Shown here piece after piece: positions 1 to 8,533 of a stretch of DNA of 64,000 nucleotides. The first letter of the stretch is position 1, and the number at the start of each line of letters is the position of its first letter. Source of the DNA: Actinomycetospora lutea. GTDB lineage: Bacteria > Actinomycetota > Actinomycetes > Mycobacteriales > Pseudonocardiaceae. Below the pieces are notes generated by a model. It had not been told where the DNA came from. It did not search any database and worked only from the letters and a program-made list of their open reading frames with translations. The stretch covers positions 140,049 through 204,048 of the forward strand of contig NZ_JAQZAL010000009.1 in assembly GCF_028737205.1 (NCBI RefSeq), written 5' to 3'. The translations under genes were made by a program, and so were the position numbers.

Positions 1-2
1 TG

Positions 3-92
3 AACGACGTCGCCCGCTGGCTCGTCGACGAGACCGAGCGACGGTGGTTGCCGACGGACACCCCGCGAACGTCGACACGACCGCTCGGGTAG
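3..92 (+). CDS. C-terminal tail of an ANTAR-type protein (partial)
   Basis: The reading frame enters from beyond the left edge and ends at a TAG at 90-92. The visible residues begin NDVARWLVDETERRW, which resembles the last helix of an ANTAR domain: the next gene ends its ANTAR domain with VKLVEVATWLIGEAR at the corresponding place. ANTAR is an RNA-binding antitermination module. This is probably the end of a paralogue of the downstream GAF-ANTAR gene, giving a tandem pair. Only about 29 codons are visible, so the N-terminal sensor domain cannot be judged. Confidence 0.55.
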   Translation, partial: NDVARWLVDETERRWLPTDTPRTSTRPLG

Positions 93-199
93 ACACGCCG
101 CGCAGAGGTTGTACCGTCGGCGAGAGGCCGACACCACGGCCCGCCCGCGACCGGGGTCGGCGACGGCCCGGTCGACCTGCCGACCCCGAGGACGCGGTC

Positions 200-943
200 A
201 TGCACGACCCCGACCACGAGCGACTGGTCAAGTCGCTGCGCTCCGCCGCCGAGCAGCTCACCGAGAACCGGAGCATCCGCGACCTGGAGACGACGGTCAG
301 CAAGCTGGTGCAGGCCGCGGTGGACACGATCCCCGGGATCGACGGCGGCGGCATCTCCCGGACCGAGCAGGGCACGGTGCGCTCGAGCCACGCGACGACC
401 CCGGTGGTCTACGAGCTCGACCAGCTCCAGTCGGAGCTCGGCGAGGGCCCGTGCATCACCGCCGCCGACGAGCCGCCCGCCGCGGGCATCGTCACCGCGC
501 AGGACCTGGCCGGGCCGGACGGGCGGCGCTGGCCCGCGTTCTCCCCGCGGTGCGTGCAGGCGGGCTTCCGGGCGATGCTGTCGGTGCAGCTGTCCCTGCA
601 CGGGCGCCGGCGCTCGGCGCTGAACCTCTACAGCCACGAGCCGGACGTCTTCGACGCGTCGGCCGAGCTGACCGCCGGCCTGTTCGGGGTGCAGGCGGCG
701 ACGCTGCTCCACGGGGCCGACCACGCCGCCGACCTCGGCCGCGCGCTCGCGAGCCGCGACGTCATCGGGCAGGCCAAGGGCATCCTCATGGAACGCTTCA
801 CCGTCGACGACGACGAGGCGTTCCAGATGCTGGTCGAGTCGTCGCAGGAGACGAACGTCAAGCTCGTCGAGGTCGCCACCTGGCTGATCGGCGAGGCGCG
901 CGCGCGGCGCGCGGACTCGGGCCCCCGCCCGCGCCGTCAGTAG
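200..943 (+). CDS. GAF-ANTAR antitermination regulator
   Basis: A 247-aa protein with an N-terminal GAF domain (about residues 20-165) and a C-terminal ANTAR domain (about 175-235, with the typical segment DVIGQAKGILMERF followed by a three-helix bundle). GAF-ANTAR proteins in actinobacteria sense a ligand or redox state and bind paired RNA hairpins to prevent termination. The ATG at 200 was chosen because the GAF homology starts soon after it; the frame is open further upstream to 44, but that part is arginine-rich and unlike the family. It follows the tail of a similar protein, so the locus looks like a tandem duplication. No target hairpin was recognised nearby. Confidence 0.88.
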   Translation: MHDPDHERLVKSLRSAAEQLTENRSIRDLETTVSKLVQAAVDTIPGIDGGGISRTEQGTVRSSHATTPVVYELDQLQSELGEGPCITAADEPPAAGIVTAQDLAGPDGRRWPAFSPRCVQAGFRAMLSVQLSLHGRRRSALNLYSHEPDVFDASAELTAGLFGVQAATLLHGADHAADLGRALASRDVIGQAKGILMERFTVDDDEAFQMLVESSQETNVKLVEVATWLIGEARARRADSGPRPRRQ

Positions 944-967
944 CTCCCGCAGCTCTCGCGCGAGACC

Positions 968-1801
968 TCAGGGCTTGCGCCCGACGCCACCGACGATGCA
1001 GCGCTGCACGGGGGCCAGCGGCTTGAGCAGCGGCCCGTCCGGCCACCAGCTCGCGCAGATCACGAGGCCCGGCTCGACCATCTCGAGTCCGGGGAACATC
1101 GCCTGGACCTCGGCGCGCGTCCGGAACACCCCGCTGCCCATGGGGCTGTGCACGAACACGTCCTCCATGCGGCGGGCGAGGGGGCTGTCGCCGTCCTCGG
1201 GGTCGAAGAAGTGCGCGAGCACGACGAACGAGCCCGGGGCGAGGGCGTCGACGTAGGCCTGCATGATGCTCTGCGGCGAGCGGGACGGGTCGTCGTGGTG
1301 GTGCAGTGTGCCGTTCTGGATCAGCGCGACCGGCTGCTCGAAGTCGAGGAAGCTGCGGATCGACGGGTCCTCGAGGACGCTGCGCGGGTCGAAGATGTCC
1401 GCCGGGCTGAACATCGTGAACTCGTTGTCCTCGAGCAGCGCCCGACCGTGCGCGACCACCGAGGGGTCGTTGTCGACGTAGACGACGCGGGACTCCGGCC
1501 GGAGCCGCTGCACCACCTGATGGGTGTTCTCCGCGGTCGGGAGGCCGGACCCGAGGTCGAGGAACTGGGTGACGTCGGTCTGCGTCGCGAGGAAGCGCAG
1601 CGCGCGGACGAGGAACGCGCGGTTGTCGACGGCCAGGAGCGGGACCTCGGGCGCGACCCGGCGCACCTGCTCGATGGTCTGCCGGTCGGCCTCGTAGTGG
1701 TCCTTGCCGCCCAGCGCGTAGTCGTAGACCCGGGCGATGCTCGCCACGCTCGTGTCCACGTTCGCGGGGGCGCGACCGTCACCGGTCCTCGAGACGGCCA
1801 T
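968..1801 (-). CDS. DUF574-family SAM-dependent methyltransferase
   Basis: A 277-aa protein of the actinobacterial S-adenosylmethionine methyltransferase family PF04672 (DUF574). The family signature VYDYALGGKDHYEADR lies near residues 25-40. The SAM-binding loop FLDLGSGLPTAENTH is near residue 80, and the acidic residue ending strand 2 is in VVYVDNDP. Substrates of this family are largely unknown, although some members sit in secondary-metabolite clusters. The start at 1801 is supported by a GAGGGA sequence about 7 nt upstream; an alternative ATG is at 1816. The gene is convergent with the GAF-ANTAR gene and divergent from the next gene, so it is probably monocistronic. Confidence 0.88.
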   Translation of the reverse strand: MAVSRTGDGRAPANVDTSVASIARVYDYALGGKDHYEADRQTIEQVRRVAPEVPLLAVDNRAFLVRALRFLATQTDVTQFLDLGSGLPTAENTHQVVQRLRPESRVVYVDNDPSVVAHGRALLEDNEFTMFSPADIFDPRSVLEDPSIRSFLDFEQPVALIQNGTLHHHDDPSRSPQSIMQAYVDALAPGSFVVLAHFFDPEDGDSPLARRMEDVFVHSPMGSGVFRTRAEVQAMFPGLEMVEPGLVICASWWPDGPLLKPLAPVQRCIVGGVGRKP

Positions 1802-1947
1802 CCTTCGATCCCTCATCACACGTCGTGGTTCACCCGGCTGGTCCCACGATAGCGGGCGCGGTGATCGACTCCGCGGCCTCGCCCGAGCACGGCGGCAGCC
1901 ACCCATGGCCTCGGGGGCCCCGGACCGGTAGAAGCAGACCGGTACCG

Positions 1948-3081
1948 ATGCGCCGAGGGTCAGGGGGGCGGGCCGTGAGGGCTGTCCGGTCGCCGCGCCA
2001 CGTCCTCGCCGTCGTCCTGTTCCTCGGCCTGGCGGTGGAGGCGACCCACCAGATCCGGACGAGCGGTCCCCACTCCTCCGACCTGCCGATCGTCGACGAC
2101 TGGCTGCACTCGGCGCTGATCCTCGCCGCCGCCGGGGTGTGCCTCCGGGGCGCCCGCCTGCGTCCGGCCGGCGGCCCGGCGCGGCGGGCCTGGTACTGCT
2201 TCACCGCCGCGCTGCTCGTGTTCGGCGCCGCCGAGATCACCTGGAGCGTTCTCTACTCCGGCGGCGGCGACGTCCCCACCCCGAACCCCACCGACCCGCT
2301 CTACCTCGCGACCTATCCGATGTTCATGGCCGGGCTGGTGTTCATGGTGCGGGCCCGGGTGATCGACGTCCCGTGGCACCGCTGGCTCGACGGCTTCGTC
2401 CTGGTGCTCATCGTCGCGACGCCGGGCGTCCTGCTGGTGATCGTCCCGGTGGCCGCGGCGGCGCCGATCGACCCCCTCGGCCAGTTCATCACCGTCGCGT
2501 ACCCGCTCGGCGACGTGCTGCTGTTCGGCGGGCTGCTCGGCACCCTGCCGCTGATCTCCTGGCGGCTGGTGGGCAGCTGGCCCTGGGTCGGTCTCGGGCT
2601 CCTGTGCCTGACCGTCGCCGACTCCGCCTACGCCCTGACGGCCGCCGACGTCGTGTCCCACGACGGTCCCTACGACTTCCTCTGGAGCGCGGGCGCGCTC
2701 GCGTTCGCGGTCGGCGCCATGAAGCCCCCCGCGGGGGCACGCCCGTCGCGGGAGATCACCGGGTTCCCCGCGATCGTGCTGCCGCTGGGCGCCCAGCTGG
2801 TCGCCCTCGCCACCCAGGTCTACGGCTGGTACCGCCCGCTGCCGCCCGTCGAGCGGCTGCTGACCATCGCCGTGCTCGCCGTCGGGATCGCGCAGATCAT
2901 CGTCTCCCGGCCCCGTCCCTCCCCCGCGGTGTCCGTGTCGGTGTCGGAGACCGCGTCCGCGACGGAGACCGCGGCCGGGACGTCCGTGTCCCTCTCCGAG
3001 ACAGCGACCGAGACCGAGACACGCACCGAGACAGGGTCGGAGACGGCGACCGGGCCCGGAGCCGCGTCGCGGCCCCCGTGA
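1948..3081 (+). CDS. Multi-pass membrane protein with a Ser/Thr/Glu-rich repeat tail
   Basis: A 377-aa protein with about 8-9 hydrophobic segments (from VLAVVLFLGLAV to LLTIAVLAVGIAQIIV). The sequence TPNPTDPLYLATYPMFMAGL is the hallmark of the membrane sensor that in other actinobacteria precedes GGDEF/EAL domains. Here no catalytic domain follows. After residue about 330 the protein ends in a low-complexity tail of repeated SVSE, TATE and TETE blocks. It may be a sensor that lost its output domain or a surface protein with a disordered tail. The start is uncertain: ATG 1948 is used, but GTG 1975 has a better ribosome binding site (AGGGGGG). Confidence 0.7.
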   Translation: MRRGSGGRAVRAVRSPRHVLAVVLFLGLAVEATHQIRTSGPHSSDLPIVDDWLHSALILAAAGVCLRGARLRPAGGPARRAWYCFTAALLVFGAAEITWSVLYSGGGDVPTPNPTDPLYLATYPMFMAGLVFMVRARVIDVPWHRWLDGFVLVLIVATPGVLLVIVPVAAAAPIDPLGQFITVAYPLGDVLLFGGLLGTLPLISWRLVGSWPWVGLGLLCLTVADSAYALTAADVVSHDGPYDFLWSAGALAFAVGAMKPPAGARPSREITGFPAIVLPLGAQLVALATQVYGWYRPLPPVERLLTIAVLAVGIAQIIVSRPRPSPAVSVSVSETASATETAAGTSVSLSETATETETRTETGSETATGPGAASRPP

Positions 3082-3138
3082 TCACGACGTGCCGTCCGGG
3101 ACGTACCCCCGGCGGCCGGGGGCTGGCAGGCTGGCCGC

Positions 3139-3690
3139 GTGCTCTCGGGAGTGGGTGACGAGGCGCCCGTCGAGGGCGGCGCGCCGGCGGATCCCGACCT
3201 CGTGGCGTGGGCCCGCGGCCTGGGCGCGCTGCAGGAGGCCGAGCGTCTCGGCTCGTCGCGCATCGGCACCGAGCACCTGCTGCTGGCGAGCCTGCTCGAC
3301 CCGGTCGCCCGGCGGCTGGCGCACGACGCCGGGATCGACTTCCGCACCGTGCAGCGCCACCTCGGGCCGCCCGTGCGCGCGGGCATCGGCGCGCGGCCGG
3401 GCCTGCTCCCCACGACCGCGCAGATGTACCTGAGCGACGGCGCGGGCCGGGCCCTCGCGGCGGTGCGGGACGGCGCGGCCGGCGAGGCGCTGTTCGCCGA
3501 CTGGGTGCGCCCCGACCTCAGCACCGACCCCCGGGCGCGCAGCGTCCTGCGACGACGCCTGCTCGCGCTGCTGGTGGCGGGTGAGGGGGCGGACGCGGCC
3601 CGGTCGGTGCTCGCCCGCCTCGAGGTCGAGCCCCGCCGCGACTGGCTCGTCGCGCGGCTGGCCGACCCCGACGACCCGCGGCCCCGCTGA
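3139..3690 (+). CDS. Clp N-domain (Clp R repeat) protein
   Basis: A 183-aa protein starting at GTG. Residues about 20-70 match the first Clp N repeat, with ARGLGALQEAERLGSSRIGTEHLLLASLL being typical of the helix pair that precedes the AAA+ modules of ClpA/ClpC. The rest has no Walker motif, so this is a stand-alone adaptor-like protein, not a ClpATPase. Such proteins are common in actinobacteria and may bind substrates or small molecules in the way ClpC's N-domain does; that role is inference. The second half is Arg/Leu-rich helical sequence with no recognised domain. It faces the next gene tail to tail. Confidence 0.72.
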   Translation: MLSGVGDEAPVEGGAPADPDLVAWARGLGALQEAERLGSSRIGTEHLLLASLLDPVARRLAHDAGIDFRTVQRHLGPPVRAGIGARPGLLPTTAQMYLSDGAGRALAAVRDGAAGEALFADWVRPDLSTDPRARSVLRRRLLALLVAGEGADAARSVLARLEVEPRRDWLVARLADPDDPRPR

Positions 3691-3722
3691 TCCCGTGCGG
3701 CGGGGTCGGCGGCGGTGGGGTC

Positions 3723-4433
3723 TCACCCGCGCAGGTGCCGGCCCAGGAACGCGAGGGTCTGCGCCCACGCCGCCTCCGCGGCCGCGGCGTCGTACATCGA
3801 CGGCGCGTCCCAGTTGGAGAAGGCGTGCCCGGCGTCGTGGTGCGCGACCGTGACGTCCGGCCGGCCCGCGACCGCGGCCTCGACCGCCGCGATCTGCTCG
3901 GTGGAGATGAACGGGTCGTGGTCGCCGTAGTGGAAGAGCGTCGGGCACCGCAGGTCGCCGGCGCGGTCGAGCATGTCGTGGATGCCCGAGCCGTAGTAGG
4001 GCACGGCCGCGTCGATCCCGGCACCGTCCACGCGCGCGCTCGTGGCGCAGAGGAACGTCAGGGTCCCGCCGAGGCAGAACCCGATCGCCCCGACCTTCCC
4101 GGTGCACTCCGGCATCGCCCGCAGGTGCGCGAACGAGGCGGTGATGTCGCCGACCGCGGCCCCGAAGTCGAGGCGCTGCACCATCGCCATGCACGCCTCG
4201 ATGTCCGACTCGTCCTTGCGCTCGAAGCGGCGCTCCAGCCGCCAGAACATGTCGGGGGCGAGCGCGACGTAGCCCTCGCCGGCCAGCCGGTCGCCGATCC
4301 CCCGGATGTTGTCGTTGATCCCGAAGATCTCCTGGAAGACGAGGATGCCGGGACCGCTGCCGGAGGCGGGCAGCGCGAGGTAGGCGTCGAACTCGCCGCC
4401 GTCGGGGGCCGACACGGACTCGTAGCGGGTCAC
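3723..4433 (-). CDS. Dienelactone hydrolase family protein
   Basis: A 236-aa alpha/beta hydrolase of the carboxymethylenebutenolidase family, which opens dienelactones formed during ortho-cleavage of chlorocatechols and related rings. The triad is visible: Cys120 in GAIGFCLGG, Asp near 171-173 in HYGDHDPF and His203 in DAGHAF. Length and residue spacing are normal for the family. GTG 4433 is preferred because it places the conserved N-terminus (YESVSAPDGGEFDAYLALP) at the start; no strong ribosome binding site is seen. It is the last gene of the minus-strand catabolic run and lies 40 nt after the FAD monooxygenase, so co-transcription is likely. Confidence 0.85.
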   Translation of the reverse strand: MTRYESVSAPDGGEFDAYLALPASGSGPGILVFQEIFGINDNIRGIGDRLAGEGYVALAPDMFWRLERRFERKDESDIEACMAMVQRLDFGAAVGDITASFAHLRAMPECTGKVGAIGFCLGGTLTFLCATSARVDGAGIDAAVPYYGSGIHDMLDRAGDLRCPTLFHYGDHDPFISTEQIAAVEAAVAGRPDVTVAHHDAGHAFSNWDAPSMYDAAAAEAAWAQTLAFLGRHLRG

Positions 4434-4473
4434 GGGGTCATGATGTCCGAGCCGTGCTCCCGACGACAGCGCG

Positions 4474-6009
4474 TCAGCCGCCGCAGGCCCGCGCGATGAT
4501 CTCCGCCGCCGCACCCGGCCGGGCCTCGCCGCGCCACGCGACGTGCTGGTCGGGGCGCACGAGCACCAGGTCGCCGGGCCCGGCGCCGGGGCGGTCGAGC
4601 ACGCGGAGGTCGACGCCCCGGTCCCGGGCGGCGGCGGCGAACGCGTCCGCCGCGGAATACGGATCGCGGTGCACCAGCAGCGTGAGCTCCGGGCCCAGGT
4701 CGTCGTAGAGCGAGTGCCCGGGCGCGAGGACGGCGTGGGGCAGGCGCTCGCCCGCGCCGCCGGCGACCACCGGCGAGCGGTCGTGGACGACGTCCAGGAC
4801 GAGGTCGAGCGCGTGGAACTCGGCCGCCTTGGTGTCCTGGATGCGCTCGTGCGCCGCGGCGCGGGCGCGCTCGCCGGCGGCGTCGTCGCGGTCGAGGTCG
4901 TCGTCGAGCAGGTCGGTGGACAGCGTCTTCATGTTCTCCTCGGCCGCGCGGATCACCCGTTCCTGCACGGGGCGGCGTTCGGCCTCGTAGCTCGCGAGCA
5001 GCCCGGGGCCGCCCCAGCCGCGCAGGACCGCGGCGAGCTTCCAACCGAAGTCGACCGCGTCGCCGACGCCGGTGTTGAGCCCGTGCCCGCCGAAGGGCGG
5101 GTTGAGGTGCGCCGCGTCGCCGGCCAGGAACACCCGCCCGCGCCGCGCGGTGTCGACGAGCTGCATGCGAGCGGTCCACGGGTCGGTGGAGAGCACCTCG
5201 GCCTCGACCGGGACCCCCGCCACCGCGTCGACGACCTCGCGGGCCCGCGCGTGCCCGGCCTCGCGCTCGACGCCGAAGGCGATGACCCACCACGTGCCGT
5301 CGCGGTCGAGCGGGCCCATCAGCGTCGGGGCGACCGGGTTCACCGTCCAGTACTGCACCGCGGGGCCGTGGCGCACGTGGCGCCACAGGTCGGGGGCGCG
5401 CACGACCATCCCGAAGTTCGGGCGCAGCGCGTGCTCCCCGGCGTAGTCGGCGCCGATCCGCGCGCGCACCACGCTGCGCGGCCCGTCGCACCCGACGACG
5501 AAGTCGGCGACGACCGTCCGGGTGGCCCCCGCCTCGTCGGCGACCTCGACCCGCACCTCGTGCTCGTCCTGGTCGAGCGCGACGACCCGGTGGCCGGTGG
5601 CGAGGGTGGCCGGCGCGAGCTCGCCGACGACCTCGCGCAGGAGCTCCTCGAGCACGTACTGCGGCGCCTGCTGCCCGGGCTCGGCGCAGCGCCCCGCCTC
5701 CGGTGCGAGGCCGAGCACCCCGTGGAAGCGGGAGAGCTCGTGGCCGGACAGCGAGGTGCAGAACACCACGTCCTGCGACCACGCCACCGGCAGCGGTGCC
5801 CGCTCCCGCAGCCGGTCGGCGATCCCCCACCGGCGCAGGTGCTCCATCGTGCGGACGTTGACGGTCTTGCAGCGCGGGCGGCTGTGCGAGACCGCCGTCC
5901 GCGGCTCGACGACGACGCAGTCGACGCCGCGCCGGCCGAGCTCGACGGCGGTGGCGAGCCCGACCGGCCCGCCACCGGCGACGAGGACCTCGCAGCGATC
6001 CGGGAGCAC
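4474..6009 (-). CDS. FAD-dependent aromatic monooxygenase (MhpA/phenol-hydroxylase type)
   Basis: A 511-aa class A flavin hydroxylase (PF01494). The three family fingerprints are present: the GxGxxG dinucleotide loop VAGGGPVGLATAVELG near residue 10, the DG motif VVGCDGPRSVVRARIG near 165, and the GD motif FLAGDAAHLNPPFGGHGLN near 295. A thioredoxin-like C-terminal extension is typical of enzymes such as MhpA and PobA-like hydroxylases, which ortho-hydroxylate a phenol using NAD(P)H and oxygen. It starts at GTG 6009, only 4 nt after the stop of the extradiol dioxygenase, so the two are co-translated. It probably supplies the dihydroxylated ring that the dioxygenase cleaves; the substrate is unknown. 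Confidence 0.88.
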   Translation of the reverse strand: MLPDRCEVLVAGGGPVGLATAVELGRRGVDCVVVEPRTAVSHSRPRCKTVNVRTMEHLRRWGIADRLRERAPLPVAWSQDVVFCTSLSGHELSRFHGVLGLAPEAGRCAEPGQQAPQYVLEELLREVVGELAPATLATGHRVVALDQDEHEVRVEVADEAGATRTVVADFVVGCDGPRSVVRARIGADYAGEHALRPNFGMVVRAPDLWRHVRHGPAVQYWTVNPVAPTLMGPLDRDGTWWVIAFGVEREAGHARAREVVDAVAGVPVEAEVLSTDPWTARMQLVDTARRGRVFLAGDAAHLNPPFGGHGLNTGVGDAVDFGWKLAAVLRGWGGPGLLASYEAERRPVQERVIRAAEENMKTLSTDLLDDDLDRDDAAGERARAAAHERIQDTKAAEFHALDLVLDVVHDRSPVVAGGAGERLPHAVLAPGHSLYDDLGPELTLLVHRDPYSAADAFAAAARDRGVDLRVLDRPGAGPGDLVLVRPDQHVAWRGEARPGAAAEIIARACGG

Positions 6010-6013
6010 GGGC

Positions 6014-6619
6014 TCAGTAGACCTCGGGCAGCAGGAGATCGGCAGGCGGGTTCTCCGGCTTGTACTTCCCGGCCCGGGCACCCTCGTGGATCTCCTCCGG
6101 GGAGACGCCCTGGGCGCGGGCCTCGACGAGCTGGTCGGGGTCGAACCACTCGCCGATGGGGTTCTCGGCGAACTCCCGCGACGCCCAGATCCACTCCTTG
6201 GACACCGCCCAGTCGCCGAACGCGTCGAACTGGATCTCCACGCCGTTGCCCTCGGGGTCGGCGTAGTACATCGACATCGTGATGCCGTGGTCGAGGCACA
6301 TGAACGGCGTGATCCCGTGGTCGCGCAGCCGCTCGTAGTTGTCCAGCCACTGGCCGAACGAGTCGTACTCGAACGCCGTGTGGTGCAGGCCCGCGCTGGT
6401 CGGCTTGTTGACCGGCTTGTGCACCGCGGGGTGGGCGATGAGCGCGATGCGGTGGTTGGCCGCGTCGTTGGTCAGCCAGGCCGCGGTCTCGGCGTAGTGC
6501 ACCGGGTAGAGCCCGCACACCAGCCCGTACCAGCGGACCATCTCGTCCAGCTTGAGGGTCAGGAACGTCGCGTGGTGCAGCTTCGGCGGGATGATCGGGG
6601 ACTGCTTGTGCTCGTTCAT
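6014..6619 (-). CDS. VOC-family extradiol ring-cleavage dioxygenase (single-module type)
   Basis: A 201-aa protein of the vicinal oxygen chelate superfamily. The metal ligands fit the 2-His-1-carboxylate pattern: His16 in KLHHATF, His80 in GLHHTAFEYD and Glu128 in NGVEIQF. Classic BphC/HsaC enzymes have two modules (about 290 aa), so this is a short one-module member annotated in many genomes as catechol 2,3-dioxygenase-like. Its ATG overlaps the stop of the alpha/beta hydrolase gene (ATGA, 6616-6619). Position between hydrolase and hydroxylase genes makes ring meta-cleavage the best guess. A C-terminal Pro/Glu-rich stretch (about residues 160-201) is unusual. Confidence 0.82.
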   Translation of the reverse strand: MNEHKQSPIIPPKLHHATFLTLKLDEMVRWYGLVCGLYPVHYAETAAWLTNDAANHRIALIAHPAVHKPVNKPTSAGLHHTAFEYDSFGQWLDNYERLRDHGITPFMCLDHGITMSMYYADPEGNGVEIQFDAFGDWAVSKEWIWASREFAENPIGEWFDPDQLVEARAQGVSPEEIHEGARAGKYKPENPPADLLLPEVY

Positions 6620-7632
6620 CGGGGGTCCTCTCGGTCGGGGGACACGGAGCGCAGCGGAGCTGGACCCGTGACCTGCGTCGCGACCCAGTCCAGGACGGTC
6701 TCGACGTACTGCTTCGGGGCGTGCTCGTGCATGGAGTGCGGCATGTCCGGGAACGAGCGGTAGTCGACCCGCTGCCCGGCCTCGGCGACCAGCTCGCAGG
6801 CGCGGCGGGCCTGCGCGTCGGTGGACGCGCCGATCAGGCGGCCGGTCTGCTCGTCGACGGTCCGGAAGTGGTGGGTGAACAGCACCGGGACACGGACCCG
6901 GCGCAGCATCGTCTCGTGGTCGCAGGACGCCGTCGCGGCGCCGGAGACGAACGCGCGACCCCACTCCGGGTCGTACTCGCGCAGGTTCTGGCCCGGCGGC
7001 GGGTACGCGTCCGGAGCGGGCGGCGGGATCATCGACACCATCGCGCGCAGGATCTCGGGCGGCAGCGCTGTCGGCAGGGCGCGCATCAGCCCCTCGAGGT
7101 CGCCGACCTTCCACTGGTCGCCGAGCCAGGTGTTCCACGCGGTGAACACCGGTCCGATGGCCTGCCGGATGCCCGGGCCGATGGCCGGCGTCGTCTGGCT
7201 GGCGAACACCGGCGGGTCCTCCCACACGGCGCCCCGGATCACCCCCGGCTTGGCGAAGGCCGACAGCCACGCCGAGAGCACCCCGCCCGACGACATGCCG
7301 CTGACCAGCGTCGGGCGACCGATCACCAGGTCGATGAACCGCTCGAGGTCGCCGCCGAACGTGTCGATCGTGTACCGGCCCGGCGTCCACGTGGAGCGCC
7401 CCTGTCCGCGCAGGTCGACGGCGTGGACCCAGAAGTGCTCGGCGAGCAGCGGCATGGCCGCCTCGTAGCCCCACCACGACTCCGACTGCCCGGGGATCAG
7501 CAGCAGCGGCGGCGCCGCGGGGTCGCCGGCGGTCGCGTGGTTCATCCGGATCTCGCCGAGGTCGACGAGGTGCTCGTCGAACCCGTGGGACACGAAGGTG
7601 CCCTCGCGGTCGGTGGCCTCGAGGTAGGTCAC
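6616..7632 (-). CDS. Alpha/beta hydrolase, probable meta-cleavage product hydrolase
   Basis: A 338-aa alpha/beta hydrolase. The oxyanion segment LLLIPGQSESWWG is near residues 43-54, the nucleophile Ser114 sits in GMSSG and the likely catalytic His is in FPDMPHSMHEH near the C-terminus. In meta-cleavage operons enzymes of this type (BphD, HsaD, MhpC) hydrolyse the C-C bond of the ring-fission product. It starts at GTG 7632, overlapping the stop of the upstream gene as GTGA, and ends overlapping the dioxygenase start as ATGA, so it is tightly coupled on both sides. It is somewhat longer than BphD (about 285 aa). Confidence 0.82.
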   Translation of the reverse strand: MTYLEATDREGTFVSHGFDEHLVDLGEIRMNHATAGDPAAPPLLLIPGQSESWWGYEAAMPLLAEHFWVHAVDLRGQGRSTWTPGRYTIDTFGGDLERFIDLVIGRPTLVSGMSSGGVLSAWLSAFAKPGVIRGAVWEDPPVFASQTTPAIGPGIRQAIGPVFTAWNTWLGDQWKVGDLEGLMRALPTALPPEILRAMVSMIPPPAPDAYPPPGQNLREYDPEWGRAFVSGAATASCDHETMLRRVRVPVLFTHHFRTVDEQTGRLIGASTDAQARRACELVAEAGQRVDYRSFPDMPHSMHEHAPKQYVETVLDWVATQVTGPAPLRSVSPDREDPR

Positions 7633-8516
7633 GAGGCACCTCCCACGAAACGGTGCTGCATCTGTCCCAGCCCCGAGCACCAGCTGACGAGCTCGTCGCC
7701 GTCGCCGAGGAAGCGGGGCGGGCTCATGCCCGCGCCGATGCCGGCGGGCGTGCCGGTGAACACGACGTCGCCGGGCAGCAGCGTCACGATCGCCGACAGG
7801 CGCGCGACGATCTCCCCGACGCCGAACACCATGGCCCCGCTGCGGCCCTTCTGGACGCTCTCGCCGTTGACCAGGCACCCGAGCTCGAGGTCGTCGGGGT
7901 CGTGGCCGGCGGCGCGCAGCTCGTCGACGGTGACGAGCGCCGGCCCGACCGGGCTGAAGCCGGGGTAGGACTTGCCCAGCCCGAACTGGGCGGGCGGTGC
8001 CGCGAACTGCGTCGTGCGGTCGGAGAGGTCCTGGCCGATCGTCAGGCCGGCGACGTGCTCCCAGCCCCGGGCCGCCGGGATGTCGTGCCCGCCCTCGCCG
8101 ATCACGGCGACCAGCTCGACCTCCCAGTCGACGTTCCCCGGCGAGAGCCGGATCGCGCCGCGCGGGCCGGTGAAGCTCGACGCGTACTTGGTGAAGACCA
8201 CGGGCTCGGTCGGCACCCCCATGCCCGACTCGGCGGCGTGGTCGCGGTAGTTCAGGCCGATCGCGAAGACCTGGGGCGGGCGCGGGGTGAGCGCGCCGAG
8301 CCGGTCCGGGTCCAGCGGCGCCGCGTCGGCGAGCGACGCCGTCGCGGCCCAGTCGCGGAACTCCGCCCACCGGTCGTAGACCGCCTGGGGGTCGGCGGCG
8401 AAGCGGCCGCCGCTGGCGCGCCCGACGTCGACGCCCCGCAGGTCGTCGGGGCCTCCGTGATCGTCCGGGGCCGGGTCCAGCAGGGTGAGTCGCCCGTCGT
8501 GGTTGACGATGCGCAC
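7629..8516 (-). CDS. Fumarylacetoacetate hydrolase family protein
   Basis: A 295-aa protein of the FAH superfamily. The catalytic core begins near residue 75 with VFAIGLNYRDHAAESG. Metal ligands are expected at the Glu pair in DWEVELVAVIG and the Asp in IGQDLSDR, and the C-terminus carries the conserved LLPGDVVFTGTPAGIG. Members hydrate 2-hydroxypenta-2,4-dienoates, decarboxylate or hydrolyse acylpyruvates; within a meta-cleavage operon the hydratase or acylpyruvate hydrolase role is most likely. Start GTG 8516 is 17 nt after the upstream gene's stop. Its stop overlaps the following GTG, consistent with translational coupling. Confidence 0.87.
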   Translation of the reverse strand: MRIVNHDGRLTLLDPAPDDHGGPDDLRGVDVGRASGGRFAADPQAVYDRWAEFRDWAATASLADAAPLDPDRLGALTPRPPQVFAIGLNYRDHAAESGMGVPTEPVVFTKYASSFTGPRGAIRLSPGNVDWEVELVAVIGEGGHDIPAARGWEHVAGLTIGQDLSDRTTQFAAPPAQFGLGKSYPGFSPVGPALVTVDELRAAGHDPDDLELGCLVNGESVQKGRSGAMVFGVGEIVARLSAIVTLLPGDVVFTGTPAGIGAGMSPPRFLGDGDELVSWCSGLGQMQHRFVGGAS

Positions 8517-8533
8517 GGGAGTACGTCCTCTCT

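Noticed and set aside
109..1026. Long plus-strand open frame over the GAF-ANTAR gene, Arg/Pro/Ala-rich
   Set aside because: It is a shadow frame: no domain pattern, Arg-rich composition typical of high-GC antisense or off-frame reading, and it covers a convincing GAF-ANTAR gene.
4543..6282. 579-aa plus-strand frame antisense to the FAD monooxygenase
   Set aside because: The opposite strand has complete flavin hydroxylase motifs and the coupled operon; the plus frame shows only Val/Arg/Gly-rich low-complexity sequence.
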